Notes: generated from the letters alone by a model not told the origin. A stretch of DNA of 64,000 nt from an uncultured Lachnospiraceae bacterium (GCA_947643615.1 CANRWO010000004.1:49682-113681); one strand, 5' to 3'. Positions 44,260 to 53,559 are shown, counted from the first letter of the stretch. Made by a program: numbers and translations.

Positions 44260-44738
44260 TCCACTTTAAAGGCGTAGCTTTCCCCTTCCGTCACCTTGGT
44301 GGCATCCACTCCTGTGGCCGCATATTCCCCGTTGACATAAAAGGCCCAGTAAACGCCGTCCTTGTCATAGTCTGCGGTGATGCCGTTGACGGTTTTTACA
44401 AATAAGCCGTATTCGCTTTCGTCCCCGTCTATCAAATCCAGCTCCAGCAGGGCCTCTCCTACCGTTTCCCTGTCAGTGTGGATCTCAAACTGCGTTTCCA
44501 CGCCCTCCCGGTCCACTACCGTAAACAGGAATGCAGTGCTGCCTTCCCCCAGCTGTTCCGGTTCAGCCGAAGTTCCGCCGTCCGCCCGGGAACCGGTGTT
44601 TCCCGCCTCCGCCGAAGAACTCCCATTGCCTCCGTCTGCCGCGCCGTCATTACAACCAGTTGTAAACAGTGCCATAGCCACAATAAGCACCATACAAAGG
44701 ATGCATGACAATAACTTTCCGTTATACTTCTTCTGCAT
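44256..44738 (-). CDS. DUF4430 lipoprotein, candidate corrinoid-binding partner of the ECF S component
   Basis: About 160 residues. A lipoprotein signal (LLSCILCMVLIVAMALFTTGC) is followed by a Gly/Ser/Ala linker and a DUF4430 domain (EGVETQFEIHTDRETVGEALLEL, LIDGDESEYGLFVKTVNGI, YWAFYVNGEYAATGVD). DUF4430 resembles the C-terminal beta domain of eukaryotic B12 carriers. The ATG at 44738 has AAAGGTATAAC upstream. It is translationally coupled to the ECF gene. The riboswitch about 440 bases upstream supports a corrinoid role, but a mobile-like palindromic element lies in between. Confidence 0.85.
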   Translation of the reverse strand: MQKKYNGKLLSCILCMVLIVAMALFTTGCNDGAADGGNGSSSAEAGNTGSRADGGTSAEPEQLGEGSTAFLFTVVDREGVETQFEIHTDRETVGEALLELDLIDGDESEYGLFVKTVNGITADYDKDGVYWAFYVNGEYAATGVDATKVTEGESYAFKVE

Positions 44739-44765
44739 GTTATACCTTTGCCTTTCCCGCATGGG

Positions 44766-44803
44766 CCTTTCCCCTGTGGGAGCAGGCCCGGATACGTAGA
44801 TTG
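44766..44803. repeat. Dispersed hairpin motif GGGCCTTTCCCCTG..AGGCCC
   Basis: GGGCCT...AGGCCC with an inner TCCCC/GGGA pairing. Related copies occur at about 33937-33978 (before argS) and 47390-47425 (before the second Rpn gene), each in an upstream region. It may be a dispersed intergenic repeat or a translation-region hairpin. Confidence 0.5.
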
Positions 44804-44889
44804 AAAATTTCACTTTTCAATCTTCTATTTATTTTGCCAGTTTATTCCCCCTGGCCACGAACCCAGCCGGCTTGGATGACATTGTCAAC

Positions 44890-45055
44890 CTAGTACATCG
44901 TTGCATTAATTCTTGAGTAATCAGCACTCGCTGTTCACGCCATCGCCGCGTTGTCGTCAGTCAACGATGCCACCGCATCGCCTCCTTCCTCCGCCTTACG
45001 CTGACGCAAACATCTAGCACTGATTTACTTCAAGATTAACGCAATGCTGTACTAG
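44890..45055. repeat. 166-bp MITE-like palindromic element
   Basis: The element starts CTAGTACATCGTTGCATTAA and ends with the inverted CTAGTACAGCATTGCGTTAA; inverted arms of about 41 bp match at some 80 percent. The interior is GC-rich with short inverted pieces and no ORF. CTAG at both ends could be a target duplication or part of the arm. It lies between the cobalamin riboswitch and the gene it appears to serve. Confidence 0.75.
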
Positions 45056-45180
45056 TTGGTTTTGTTAACTCTGTGCCGCACTTGGCTTGGCGAATGCCCC
45101 AGGGGTCTCCCCATAACGGCCGGCGCCCGCGGCCAAAAAGTACAATGGGGGATCAGACAGACCGGATATTTCGACTTGGC

Positions 45181-45338
45181 ATTCTATTGACCGGCCTTCT
45201 CAGATTCCCTCCAATGGCTTTTCCCCGAATTGTGGCTTCGGGTCAGGTCAATATTCTTACACATGCCTCACGGCGACGGGCTCGTACAGGATTTGCACCT
45301 GTTTCCCCGGACAGTCCAGTTCTTATCATAATATCTCA
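45181..45338 (-). promoter_or_regulatory. Cobalamin riboswitch
   Basis: On the minus strand, GGGGAAACAGGTGCAAATCC followed by TGTACGAGCCCGTCGCCGTG matches the conserved cobalamin core (GGGAA..GGTGnAAnTCC..AC.G.CCCGC). CCGAAGCCAC and GGGAA then follow, and CTGAGAAGGCCGGTC is near the B12-box end. It would repress downstream uptake genes when cobalamin is plentiful. A GC-rich hairpin (GGCCGCGGGCGCCGGCC, about 45117-45133) lies downstream and may be the expression platform. Confidence 0.85.
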
Positions 45339-45366
45339 CGGCCATTTCGTCAACAGGAGAATGAAG

Positions 45367-45409
45367 CCAAAAATCCCTTCCGCCGGATAGGGTGCCGGCG
45401 GAAGGGATT
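45367..45409 (-). terminator. Terminator of the MerR gene
   Basis: A perfect 15-bp stem (AATCCCTTCCGCCGG with CCGGCGGAAGGGATT) and 8-base loop, followed by TTTTTGGC on the minus strand. Confidence 0.92.
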
Positions 45410-45432
45410 CGTCTCATAAGGCTTCTCCAAAA

Positions 45433-46236
45433 TTACTTTTTACGGACAGGGAAATAAACCTCTGTTTCCCAATCGTCCGAGGCCAGGGAATCAAACTGTG
45501 TCTTAATATACAGTTCAAAGGGTTCTCCCGCCATCTCATATCCATTTTCCATAATCCAGGAAATCAATGCGCCATAGGCCTCCGAGAGTGTGGAATATCC
45601 TCCGTGATGGACGGTCATTGCACATTCACAGGGTTCCATGACCACATCCGCCTTATCCTTCTCCTTGATCCCGATAAATACCTCAATGTCAGAGGACTCC
45701 TGGTTAAACTCTTTATCATAATATTTCGAGCCGTTTAATCCGGTGGGTGTGACCTGTTCCTTGGGCACACGCTCAAAGAGCACTCCGTAATATTTGCCGA
45801 ATTCCTCCACTCCCATCATGGCACGGTTCGCCAGGACGTTCATTTTGGGCGAATTCTTAATCTCAACGGTATATCCTTTCTGGTACGTCATAATGTCACC
45901 TGTCCTTTCAAATACAGAAATATGGGTCTGAAGCTCATTCAGGATAATGGCCATCTCCCGCTGTTCCCGCTTCAGTTTTTCCTTTTGCCTCCGCAGCGCG
46001 CCTACAAGCTCCTTATGGTCCGAGACAAGGATCAGACACTGGATCTCTTCCAGCGAAAATCCATAACGTTTCAGGCGTTGGATATAGTTCATCCTGTCAA
46101 TTTGCTCCGTCCGGTAATAGCGGTATCCGGTAAGGCGGTCCACCTCCGCCGGCGCCAGCAGTCCGATTTTGTCATAGTGATGGAGCGTCTTGACACTGAC
46201 CTGGCAAATCTTTGAAAATTCTCCTATCTGCAGCAT
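45433..46236 (-). CDS. MerR-family regulator with GyrI-like effector domain
   Basis: About 267 residues. LQIGEFSKICQVSVKTLHHYDKIGLLAP and TGYRYYRTEQIDRMNYIQRL form the MerR winged helix; a coiled coil (REQREMAIILNELQTHI) follows; residues 115-267 are a GyrI/AraC-effector-binding-like ligand domain (YTVEIKNSPKMNVLANRAMM, CAMTVHHGGYSTLSEAYGAL). BmrR-type proteins of this layout sense hydrophobic cations or drugs. The start at 46236 has GGAGGCATGGAAGG upstream. Its own promoter has the 19-bp spacer typical of MerR control, so it is probably autoregulated. No target pump is adjacent. Confidence 0.9.
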   Translation of the reverse strand: MLQIGEFSKICQVSVKTLHHYDKIGLLAPAEVDRLTGYRYYRTEQIDRMNYIQRLKRYGFSLEEIQCLILVSDHKELVGALRRQKEKLKREQREMAIILNELQTHISVFERTGDIMTYQKGYTVEIKNSPKMNVLANRAMMGVEEFGKYYGVLFERVPKEQVTPTGLNGSKYYDKEFNQESSDIEVFIGIKEKDKADVVMEPCECAMTVHHGGYSTLSEAYGALISWIMENGYEMAGEPFELYIKTQFDSLASDDWETEVYFPVRKK

Positions 46237-46279
46237 CCTTCCATGCCTCCTCCATAAGAATTGATTCGAATCTGAAATC

Positions 46280-46310
46280 AGTATATAGCCTGCCCTTAGA
46301 GGAGAGTCAA
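46280..46310 (-). promoter_or_regulatory. MerR-type promoter with 19-bp spacer
   Basis: TTGACT (46310-46305) and TATACT (46285-46280) separated by 19 bases containing CTCTCCTCTAAGGGCAGG-like dyad sequence. The overlong spacer and internal dyad are characteristic of promoters activated by DNA-twisting MerR proteins. Confidence 0.78.
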
Positions 46311-46452
46311 TGCTTTTTTTACAAATGATGGATGGCCCGGTTTCCTGTGATGCAAAAAGCTCCCCCATGGCCTTTCCTTAAACCCAGGCACAGGGCAACG
46401 CTTAACGGCATTGTCTGTGGGGCCACACATTGGACGTGTGACGACGTCCCGG

Positions 46453-47370
46453 CTACAGAACGTTTTCACGATATAACTGCTCCCTGTAATCCGGATCTGA
46501 AATCGCACGAGTGATATCCCTTTCCCTACCGGCATCAGAGAGGATCTGCAATAGCTTTGCCAACCTGGCCTCACCTTCCCGCAGTCCCTCTTTTATGCCT
46601 TCCCTGCGGCCTTCCTCAATCCCTTCATCTCTGCCACTACGAAATGCCTGCTCTCTTTCCGTTTTCAGGTGCTGCTCTTCATTATATTCAAATATGCTCA
46701 TAGCAATTGCCTCCGCACGATTCTCTGACAGAAAATCTTCCAAAATCCCATTTCGGATACAATAATCCACTGCCTGTTCCACCGCCTCCGGAAATGCCAT
46801 TTTCTTTGCCAGGCTTCTGACCAGTTCCACATACCGGGCATACTCCTCCAGCACACAGCACGCTTTCATCAATTCCGGATTATTCCCTCGATTAATATTA
46901 TAGACTGTCACGGCCAGTTCGAGTTCAGGCCTTTCCTGTCTTTTCTCAAACGCATCCGACAGCTTTAAGACCTGCTTCTCAGGCCGATGGTCAGCTCCGT
47001 TATAAAAAACCACAAAACGGGGTGCGGGAATCAAGATCAGGGAAGATCCGTACAAATCCCTCTTTCTCGTCCTGCGCTCCAGCACTCTCGCAACATAGAA
47101 CAAATCCCGCAGAGGCATATTAGGGTTTGCAGTGGACTGATGTTCATACAGCATTAGCCGGAAATCAAATACAAAAGAAATATCATTTTTATAGTTCATG
47201 TAAACTGCGTTTTCCAATGTCGTAATTTCCAGGCTCTCTTCGTCTGCGTAAACAGTTCCGTTCAAGGCGTTATACAGGCTTAAAAGATTTGCCTTATCAC
47301 TGAAAAGCATGCGGAACACCGTGTCCTTATAATTGCGTTGTACCCCGGCCTCTCCTTTGTGTCTGTTCAT
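46453..47370 (-). CDS. Rpn/PD-(D/E)XK-type nuclease-like protein
   Basis: 305 residues. YKDTVFRMLFSDKANLLSLYNAL at the start, NDISFVFDFRLMLYEHQSTANPNMPLR with the D...E-x-Q nuclease pattern, and LILIPAPRFVVFYNGADHR are typical of Rpn/transposase_31-like proteins. From about residue 245 comes a Gly/Glu/Arg-rich helical tail (GRDEGIEEGRREGIKEGLREGEARL), also common in the family. Related in type but not closely in sequence to 6765-7874. The start follows AGGAGGACACTAT. Function is likely DNA cleavage, but no target or partner is visible. Confidence 0.85.
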   Translation of the reverse strand: MNRHKGEAGVQRNYKDTVFRMLFSDKANLLSLYNALNGTVYADEESLEITTLENAVYMNYKNDISFVFDFRLMLYEHQSTANPNMPLRDLFYVARVLERRTRKRDLYGSSLILIPAPRFVVFYNGADHRPEKQVLKLSDAFEKRQERPELELAVTVYNINRGNNPELMKACCVLEEYARYVELVRSLAKKMAFPEAVEQAVDYCIRNGILEDFLSENRAEAIAMSIFEYNEEQHLKTEREQAFRSGRDEGIEEGRREGIKEGLREGEARLAKLLQILSDAGRERDITRAISDPDYREQLYRENVL

Positions 47371-47746
47371 ATAGTGTCCTCCTGTCTGACGGGCCCTTCC
47401 CCTGCGGGAACGGCATTCGGCTGCAATCGGACTGCCTCAGTCCTCCTGCTTGTCTGATTTATATGTTTGGAATCAAAGCATGGATTTTCTGAAGCTTGTG
47501 AAAACAGATATTACGGAAATACTTGAAAGAAAATATGCTTTTGTTTAGCATACCACGGTCAACGATATCTTGCAAACTATTTTTGCAAAGACCCTTCCTT
47601 TATTTCCCCCGGCAGGTTCCAAAAAGAGTTCACCGCTCCCGGGCACTGTCCCTGATTACATGAAAAACGATCCCCTGCAGAAAATCATCCTGCAGCTTCG
47701 CAATCCCCCGGGGCATTTTATGGAAGGGTCCTCTGCTCACGAACTA
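47371..47746. other. Intergenic region upstream of the Rpn gene
   Basis: About 375 bases. It contains the third copy of the GGGCCCTTCCCCTG motif and one 22-codon ORF (47490-47560, plus strand) with no ribosome site. I see no RNA gene; short palindromes (CTGCAG, CCCCCGGGG) occur near 47680-47715. Confidence 0.45.
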
Positions 47747-50700
47747 TTACCATTCCGCATCCATAGGAGGCAGTTCTTTCCCTCTTGTCAGGTAGAATCT
47801 ATCATACCTCATGCCGGATGAGAGGGCATATATATGAAGTATATGTTCTCCCGGCGTAAGCTCAGCCTGTGCCGCCGGCGTCCAACGGTAAATCTGCTCC
47901 GCTTCATAACGCCAGAGGCTGCCCATTGCGTATAACTGTTCGCCGGGTATCTTTTCCCCGTCAAATCCTACGGAAAAAAAGCCTTCCTCCCGCACATTAA
48001 ATTTGGACAGCATCCAGAGCGTATACCTGCCGCCCTCACAGGAAAAACGGTAATTCAGGCTGGGAGCGCCCTGTTCCTGCCAGCTCAACCCCGGTTTCCG
48101 GATGTACAGGGCAAGTCCGCTGCGTCCGAAGGACTCGCCGGCACAATGGCGCCACAAACCATTCCCTGCCAAAGGGGTTTGCGCCACTTTCCCTTCCGGC
48201 TCCCGGAACCACGCATAATCGCTCTGCGCCAGCGCTGCCGCCGCGTCTATCTTTACCGCGCCGCCCCTCTCCCGGAATATGTGGCTGCCCTGATCCCGGT
48301 ACCATTCCGGCTCCACCTTTTTTCCGTAACGCTCCGCCTGCACCCCCCGGCATGTTACCGTAAGGTTATCCTCGCTGTTCTCAATGGCCGAATAGAATAC
48401 AGGCCTCGGCTGCAATTCATATTTGCCATAAAATAAATCGCACCATTTCAATATTTCCAGCCCTGACGGCAAAGGCTGCGTTCCCCTGATTCCCGCCAGG
48501 CTGTTTTCTTTCCGGGGACTTGTGTAAATGACCAGGCGGGAAAAGGCAAAATATCTGTCCACCGCCCACAGTGAAAGCCTGTGTTCCCCCGGCTCTGCCA
48601 CAGACAGTTCCAGATACAAGCGGTCCACATTGTTGAGCACATTTTTCCTCCAGTTTCCCTTCCATTCATCATTGGAGAAGGACTCCACGATCTGCACCGG
48701 GCCGCCGTCCAGGGACGCGCCGATCCGGATCCTTCCCACGGAATTCAGGGAGGGGAAACGGTGTATCTCCAGCAGGAATTCACCTTGGCTGTAAGTGGTA
48801 AAGCTGTAACACAGAGGAAGCGCCTCCCGGCCCCCAGATCCTGTGCCCTTCCCAATGCTTTCCGCATCCCTCTGGACCCGGGTTTCCACCAGGCTGCCCT
48901 GCATACGTCCCAGCCTGGGTATTACTTTGAAGTCGCCGGAAGGCTCCAGTCCTGACTGCGCCTGTACCGCCTCCAGCGCCACCATTCCGTCCTCCTCCAG
49001 CGCCGCCCACTCCTTCTCCTGCAGCGCGCAAAAACGGCTCCTCCCACAGGCAGGCAACCCGGCGCTGTCTCCTGCATTACGGGTTTTTGCATTGTCGGCA
49101 TTTTTCAGATTTATTGTCCTTACCGGGATCTGTTTTTTTGTACCGTCAGCCATATTCTCAATGACCATCTCACCCTCACGGTTTTCCCCGGTATCTGTTA
49201 CCGTAACCGTGATCCGCTTCTCTATACGGACCACCGCCTGTTTTTCTGAAAGCACCACCCATTCCGGGGCACGGAGGCGAACCTCCATTTCCCCTGTTCC
49301 AAGGTTCCCGATCTCAATCCATTTTTCCCCGGGAGTGACGAAACAAAGTTCTTCTCCTTCATTCCATACATATACCTCCATAAACGGCTTTCCGTGCGTC
49401 TCCGGAGAGGCATGGTTTTCTGAATGGGGATTTTCCTCCCCAGGCTGCGCCGTCTCAGTCCAAAGGGGCGGCGTACAGGCCGGCATCATGGCTGTCCTTG
49501 GGGGCGGGAAACCTTCGGGATCTAAGATCCTGTTCCACTTTCCGCCGGACATCACATGATTATAATAATGCAAAAGCCGTCTCCGGGCATCCTCCGCCTC
49601 TCTGGACTTTTCCGTGTAAAGCCGCGCCCCCTGCCTGTTCCCCCTGTCGTACAGCAGGGTGCTCCTGTCCCCGTAATAATAGGCCAGGCCGGTAAAATAC
49701 GCTGCATGGATCCGCATCAGCACCAGCTGGTAAAAGGCATCCCGCTCTTCCCCGGGCAGTTTTTCATACAAGGCGTTTCCCTGCGCAAACAACTCCTCAT
49801 ACCGATGGATCCGCATAGCCGCCTCGTCACCATAGGCGGTTTGGGAAAAGGCGTCATAATCCATATTTTCAGGCTTCCGCACATTGGTGAGCTGGGAAAA
49901 GTCATTGAGCAGTACAGACACCTGTCTGCCAATATTTCCGGTAAACATATGGTTGACCCAGTCCTCTACAAAGGCCTCTACATCCTCCGTGAGGGCCCCC
50001 GGCTTCCCGATTTCCCATGCCAGCCTTAAAAAGAAGGTGACCTCCTGCTCCAGAGGTTTTATGGCGCCGCAGTTCAGCACCCACAGTTTCCGGATCCCCT
50101 GGTCCCAGGCCTTCTGCAGCTCGTTCCTGGTATGGGCCAAAGGGATAGAGCATAAAAACACATAGGACATACTGGGCGGGGCCCAGTAGGAATTGTGGTA
50201 ATAAATGCCGTTCCCGCCTTTTCTTCCCTTTTCTTTGTCGGAAGGATAGCGGCGGATATAACCGTAATTGTCGTTTGCCCAGACTAAGGTCATATCCTCC
50301 GGTATCTCCAGGCCGTTGTCATATAGCTCCAGCACTTCCTTATAAGGGATAAAAGTCATCATGGTCTCACGCCCCAGCGTTTCCTTAAGAATCTCTCTCT
50401 GGTCTCTGATAATCCTTCCCAGAAGTTCTATCTTGGCCCTACGTCTCTCTTCCTCCGTGGTGCCCTCCAAATTTTTCGTCTCAAAACCGGAATCATGGAT
50501 GCCCCGCATACCCAGGGTATAACAGACCTCAAAATCGCGGTTCTGTTCCACGCTCTCCCGCCAGTATTCCTTTAATATATCCCGGTTCCTTCCCTCAATG
50601 GAATAGTCATAGACCGCATCATTGTAACCTTTTTTCTGTATCCAGGGTTTCCATTCCCTGTTGTTGGAGCGCATCAGCATATCGCAGTGGGAGGTTCCCA

Positions 50701-51418
50701 CCACAATTCCCATACGGTCCGCCAAAGCGCCGTTTTCCGGTGTCAAATTAAAGGAATTCACATGCATGGCAGGCCAGATATAGTTTGCCTTCAGGCGCAG
50801 CAAAAGCTCGAAAACTTTCTCGTAGGTCTTCACCCCGATGGTGGGTTCGCCCATATAATTCTGCACCCAGGCTTCCAGTTCTTCCTCGTCATTAATAAAA
50901 ATACCCCTGTACTCCACCGATGGCCAGTCCGCCAGGCAATACCCCTCTTCCAGGGCAAGCTCCTCCTTTTCCCTCACGGGCACATCCGCAAAGAAATGCC
51001 AGGGCGACACCCCCATCCACTGACAGAAGGTATAAATGCCGTAGACGGTACCCCTGCGGTCCGTTCCCGCTATGTACAGCGTACCATTCCGGACCTGCAG
51101 CTGATACGCTTCTTTCCGTAATCTGCCCTTCCCGTCCCTAAGCAGGCTTCCGTCAACGGCATGTCCCACAGCTTCCCAGAATCCCTCCGGCCCTCCGGCA
51201 CTTCCCCGTCCAAGCGTCTGGACCACAATGGCCGCAGCTTCCGGCTCTGCCGGGCCGAAAGGCTCCCCCGGGTTCTCCTCCCGGATGACCGCCTCCGCTC
51301 CGGGCAGAACCTTTCCCAGATCCAGCACAAGATTATGTATGGCAATCTTCACAGCCTCCGGTTCCCCACTGCTGAAGCGCAGCTCCACTCGTTGTCCCTC
51401 TCTGATCGAAAATCCCAT
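47747..51418 (-). CDS. Glycoside hydrolase family 115 (alpha-glucuronidase-like)
   Basis: 1223 residues. An N-terminal domain resembling those of GH115/GH20 (VRNGTLYIAGTDRRGTVYGIYTF) leads into the catalytic barrel with YRGIFINDEEELEAW, LLLRLKANYIWPAMHVNSFN, GIVVGTSHCDMLMRSNNREW, YTLGMRGIHDSG and LVWANDNYGYIRRYPS, all typical of GH115. The C-terminal 550 residues form beta-rich accessory domains. GH115 enzymes release glucuronic or 4-O-methylglucuronic acid from xylan. No signal peptide is visible, so it probably acts on imported oligosaccharides. No xylan transporter is adjacent. Start after AAAGGAGGGCAT. Confidence 0.9.
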   Translation of the reverse strand: MGFSIREGQRVELRFSSGEPEAVKIAIHNLVLDLGKVLPGAEAVIREENPGEPFGPAEPEAAAIVVQTLGRGSAGGPEGFWEAVGHAVDGSLLRDGKGRLRKEAYQLQVRNGTLYIAGTDRRGTVYGIYTFCQWMGVSPWHFFADVPVREKEELALEEGYCLADWPSVEYRGIFINDEEELEAWVQNYMGEPTIGVKTYEKVFELLLRLKANYIWPAMHVNSFNLTPENGALADRMGIVVGTSHCDMLMRSNNREWKPWIQKKGYNDAVYDYSIEGRNRDILKEYWRESVEQNRDFEVCYTLGMRGIHDSGFETKNLEGTTEEERRRAKIELLGRIIRDQREILKETLGRETMMTFIPYKEVLELYDNGLEIPEDMTLVWANDNYGYIRRYPSDKEKGRKGGNGIYYHNSYWAPPSMSYVFLCSIPLAHTRNELQKAWDQGIRKLWVLNCGAIKPLEQEVTFFLRLAWEIGKPGALTEDVEAFVEDWVNHMFTGNIGRQVSVLLNDFSQLTNVRKPENMDYDAFSQTAYGDEAAMRIHRYEELFAQGNALYEKLPGEERDAFYQLVLMRIHAAYFTGLAYYYGDRSTLLYDRGNRQGARLYTEKSREAEDARRRLLHYYNHVMSGGKWNRILDPEGFPPPRTAMMPACTPPLWTETAQPGEENPHSENHASPETHGKPFMEVYVWNEGEELCFVTPGEKWIEIGNLGTGEMEVRLRAPEWVVLSEKQAVVRIEKRITVTVTDTGENREGEMVIENMADGTKKQIPVRTINLKNADNAKTRNAGDSAGLPACGRSRFCALQEKEWAALEEDGMVALEAVQAQSGLEPSGDFKVIPRLGRMQGSLVETRVQRDAESIGKGTGSGGREALPLCYSFTTYSQGEFLLEIHRFPSLNSVGRIRIGASLDGGPVQIVESFSNDEWKGNWRKNVLNNVDRLYLELSVAEPGEHRLSLWAVDRYFAFSRLVIYTSPRKENSLAGIRGTQPLPSGLEILKWCDLFYGKYELQPRPVFYSAIENSEDNLTVTCRGVQAERYGKKVEPEWYRDQGSHIFRERGGAVKIDAAAALAQSDYAWFREPEGKVAQTPLAGNGLWRHCAGESFGRSGLALYIRKPGLSWQEQGAPSLNYRFSCEGGRYTLWMLSKFNVREEGFFSVGFDGEKIPGEQLYAMGSLWRYEAEQIYRWTPAAQAELTPGEHILHIYALSSGMRYDRFYLTRGKELPPMDAEW

Positions 51419-51710
51419 ATGCCCTCCTTTTACCTCTGTTGCACGGTTTAACTCATTTTACAATTCTCCCGTTCCCTGCCCGTCCCATCTTTCCATACTG
51501 CAGCCTGCCGCAGTGGCCATATGATTGTAATTTCTCCCTCCGCCGCCAGCCACCCTTTATCCGAGACTTTTTTATGGCTAAAACCAGCCGAAAATACAGT
51601 GTTTTTATAGTCCGGCTATTTAAAGAGCATTATACTAAGGCTCTGTGAGACAGATTATACCATACTGGCCACAAGACACGGACAGATTTTTTTTAAATCA
51701 TGTCCAAATA

Positions 51711-53243
51711 TTATACCAATCCTTCTTTTGTCAGGCGGTATACCTTATCACACACCTCATCTATATATTTTCTGTCGTGGGAAATGCTGATGATGGCTCC
51801 CGGGAATTCCGCCAGCATCCTGCGGATCACCGGGCCGGACAAGGGTGAAAAATTCCGCGTAGGCTCATCCAGCAGCAACACATTTGCCCCTGACAGGCTC
51901 ATCTTCAGCAGCAGTACCTTTGCCTTCTGCCCTCCCGACAGCTGGGCTATGGGATGATCCATCTCATCGGCGGTATATTTCAGGGAACCGAGATATGTCC
52001 TGATCCTGGTCCGTTCCTCCTTCTCCCCGGAAGTGTCCAGGTAGTCCACAGGCGTCATTTCAAGCTCCAGCAAGTCCTCGTAATTCTGGGGCATATACTC
52101 TGCATGGATATCCTCCCTTCCCAAAAGTTCCTCCGCCATCCTCTTTAACAAAGTCGTTTTTCCGGCTCCGTTGCCGCCCACAATGCAGACCTTTTCCGGC
52201 CCCCGGACCAGAAGCCGGATATTCTCTGCAAGAACCCGATCCCCGCCCGGAGTGCAAAGCCTGGCCAGGGTATAATCGATAACCCCTTTTCCTGACGGGA
52301 TCGCAGCGCTTTTGTCTCCCAGCTTGAAATAGATGGCGCTCTCCTCCTCGGGCATTTCCGTCATTTCCCCATCCTCCCGCTGAAACCGCTTTTCCATGGC
52401 TTTCACAGCATGCATCTTCTTTTTCAACAGCCTGGCTTTGCTGGGGCACTGCCTCGAAATGCTGCCCAAAGCGTAATCTACGCTTTGGTAAACCCTGCTG
52501 AACTTTTCATCCCGTATCTGCTTCTCCCGCCTCTCGTTCAAAGCCTGCTGCTCCTGTTTGTCAAATCGGTTACGCCGCTCCTCCAGATACCTTTGATAAG
52601 GCATATGCGCAACGGTGAACCTGGTCATGGTCTTCCTGCGGATCTGTTCTAAATGGATAACCATATTTGCCGTATTTTCAATCAGCATCTCGTCATGGGA
52701 AATAAAGAGGACAATATGTTCCCAGGCGTTGAGCATCTCTTCCATCCACTCCAGGGTTTCCACATCAATATCGTTGGAGGGTTCGTCCAGCAGAAGCACC
52801 GTGGGTTCTCCCAACAACAGCCGCATCATCTGCACTTTCACTTTCTCCCCGCCGGACAGGGTCCCCATTGGCTGTTCCCCGTAAAAGAAATCCTGGGGAA
52901 CATGGAAATCCCTTGCAAGCTTTCCCAGCTCTTTCGGGGACTTTTCATAAAATGCCGGTTCCTCCGCAAAATATTCATAGACGGTTTTTCCCTTCTGCTC
53001 TTTCGGCAATTCCTGCGGCAAATAAGCAAGCCTTTCCCCAGCCACGGTTCTTTCGCCTGCCGCTTCGGCATATTCTTCTATGAACCCGGGATCATACAGC
53101 CACTTTAGCAATGTGGATTTCCCATTCCCTTCCTCCCCCACGATCACGGCTTTGTCCCCCGGGTTCAGCACGCAGGAAAAATCCTGTATCATTACACGCA
53201 AATCTTTTTTATGGGTAATGCTTAAATTTTTAATCTGTATCAT
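51711..53243 (-). CDS. ABC-F family ATPase (ribosome-protection type candidate)
   Basis: About 510 residues, two ABC domains and no membrane segments. Domain 1: VGEEGNGKSTLLKWL (Walker A), LSGGEKVKVQMMRLL (signature), VLLLDEPSNDID (Walker B). The interdomain linker (about residues 200-310) is long, charged and helical, as in ABC-F proteins that reach into the ribosome. Domain 2: VGGNGAGKTTLLKRM, LSGGQKAKVLLLKM and VLLLDEPTRNFSP. ABC-F proteins either assist translation or displace antibiotics from ribosomes. The long leader with uORF and terminator points to the latter. The ATG at 53243 follows GAGGAGATTT. Substrate class is not assignable. Confidence 0.88.
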   Translation of the reverse strand: MIQIKNLSITHKKDLRVMIQDFSCVLNPGDKAVIVGEEGNGKSTLLKWLYDPGFIEEYAEAAGERTVAGERLAYLPQELPKEQKGKTVYEYFAEEPAFYEKSPKELGKLARDFHVPQDFFYGEQPMGTLSGGEKVKVQMMRLLLGEPTVLLLDEPSNDIDVETLEWMEEMLNAWEHIVLFISHDEMLIENTANMVIHLEQIRRKTMTRFTVAHMPYQRYLEERRNRFDKQEQQALNERREKQIRDEKFSRVYQSVDYALGSISRQCPSKARLLKKKMHAVKAMEKRFQREDGEMTEMPEEESAIYFKLGDKSAAIPSGKGVIDYTLARLCTPGGDRVLAENIRLLVRGPEKVCIVGGNGAGKTTLLKRMAEELLGREDIHAEYMPQNYEDLLELEMTPVDYLDTSGEKEERTRIRTYLGSLKYTADEMDHPIAQLSGGQKAKVLLLKMSLSGANVLLLDEPTRNFSPLSGPVIRRMLAEFPGAIISISHDRKYIDEVCDKVYRLTKEGLV

Positions 53244-53314
53244 AAATCTCCTCATTTCTGCGCTGCTTTCCGCGCCCTTCCATCCATATCCGAAAACCCA
53301 AACGGATAATGCGC

Positions 53315-53347
53315 AAAAAAAGCCTGTTTCCGTTGCCGAAAACAGAC
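53315..53347 (-). terminator. Attenuator hairpin in the ABC-F leader
   Basis: On the minus strand GTCTGTTTTCG and CGGAAACAGGC form an 11-bp stem with a GCAA-type loop, followed by TTTTTTT. It lies about 75 bases before the ABC-F start codon and after the promoter, so it would terminate the transcript unless disrupted. Confidence 0.85.
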
Positions 53348-53510
53348 TCATACACAAATAAAACCTCTATATTTCCGGAAAAAATCTTCCGGTAAAAACA
53401 ATGGTTTTGAGATGAATGAGATAATCTGATTCGGCATACACAAACAAGACAACCCATTAAGGTTTCGTCTCTGTCAACGTTTGTTTTCTCCTACTCAAAC
53501 TATCTACTGC

Positions 53511-53531
53511 TCATCCTCTCACCACACACAT
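53511..53531 (-). CDS. Six-codon leader peptide (uORF) of the ABC-F gene
   Basis: ATG TGT GTG GTG AGA GGA TGA encodes MCVVRG. AAAGGAAAGG ends eight bases before the ATG, a good ribosome site, and the predicted start of transcription is only about 20 bases upstream. Short leader peptides on which drug-bound ribosomes stall are known to control several ABC-F and erm genes. Stalling here could favour an antiterminated leader; this is inference. Confidence 0.55.
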   Translation of the reverse strand: MCVVRG

Positions 53532-53559
53532 TTTCTGTGCCTTTCCTTTTAATGCGTTC

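Noticed and set aside
45073..45390. 105-codon plus-strand ORF
   Set aside because: It overlaps the cobalamin riboswitch on the other strand, has no ribosome site and its sequence looks non-coding.
47490..47560. 22-codon ORF between the Rpn gene and GH115
   Set aside because: No ribosome site, and the amino-acid sequence matches nothing I recognise.
53230..53457. 75-codon ORF across the ABC-F leader
   Set aside because: No ribosome site at its ATG, it runs through the attenuator and overlaps the ABC-F start; the short MCVVRG uORF is better supported.
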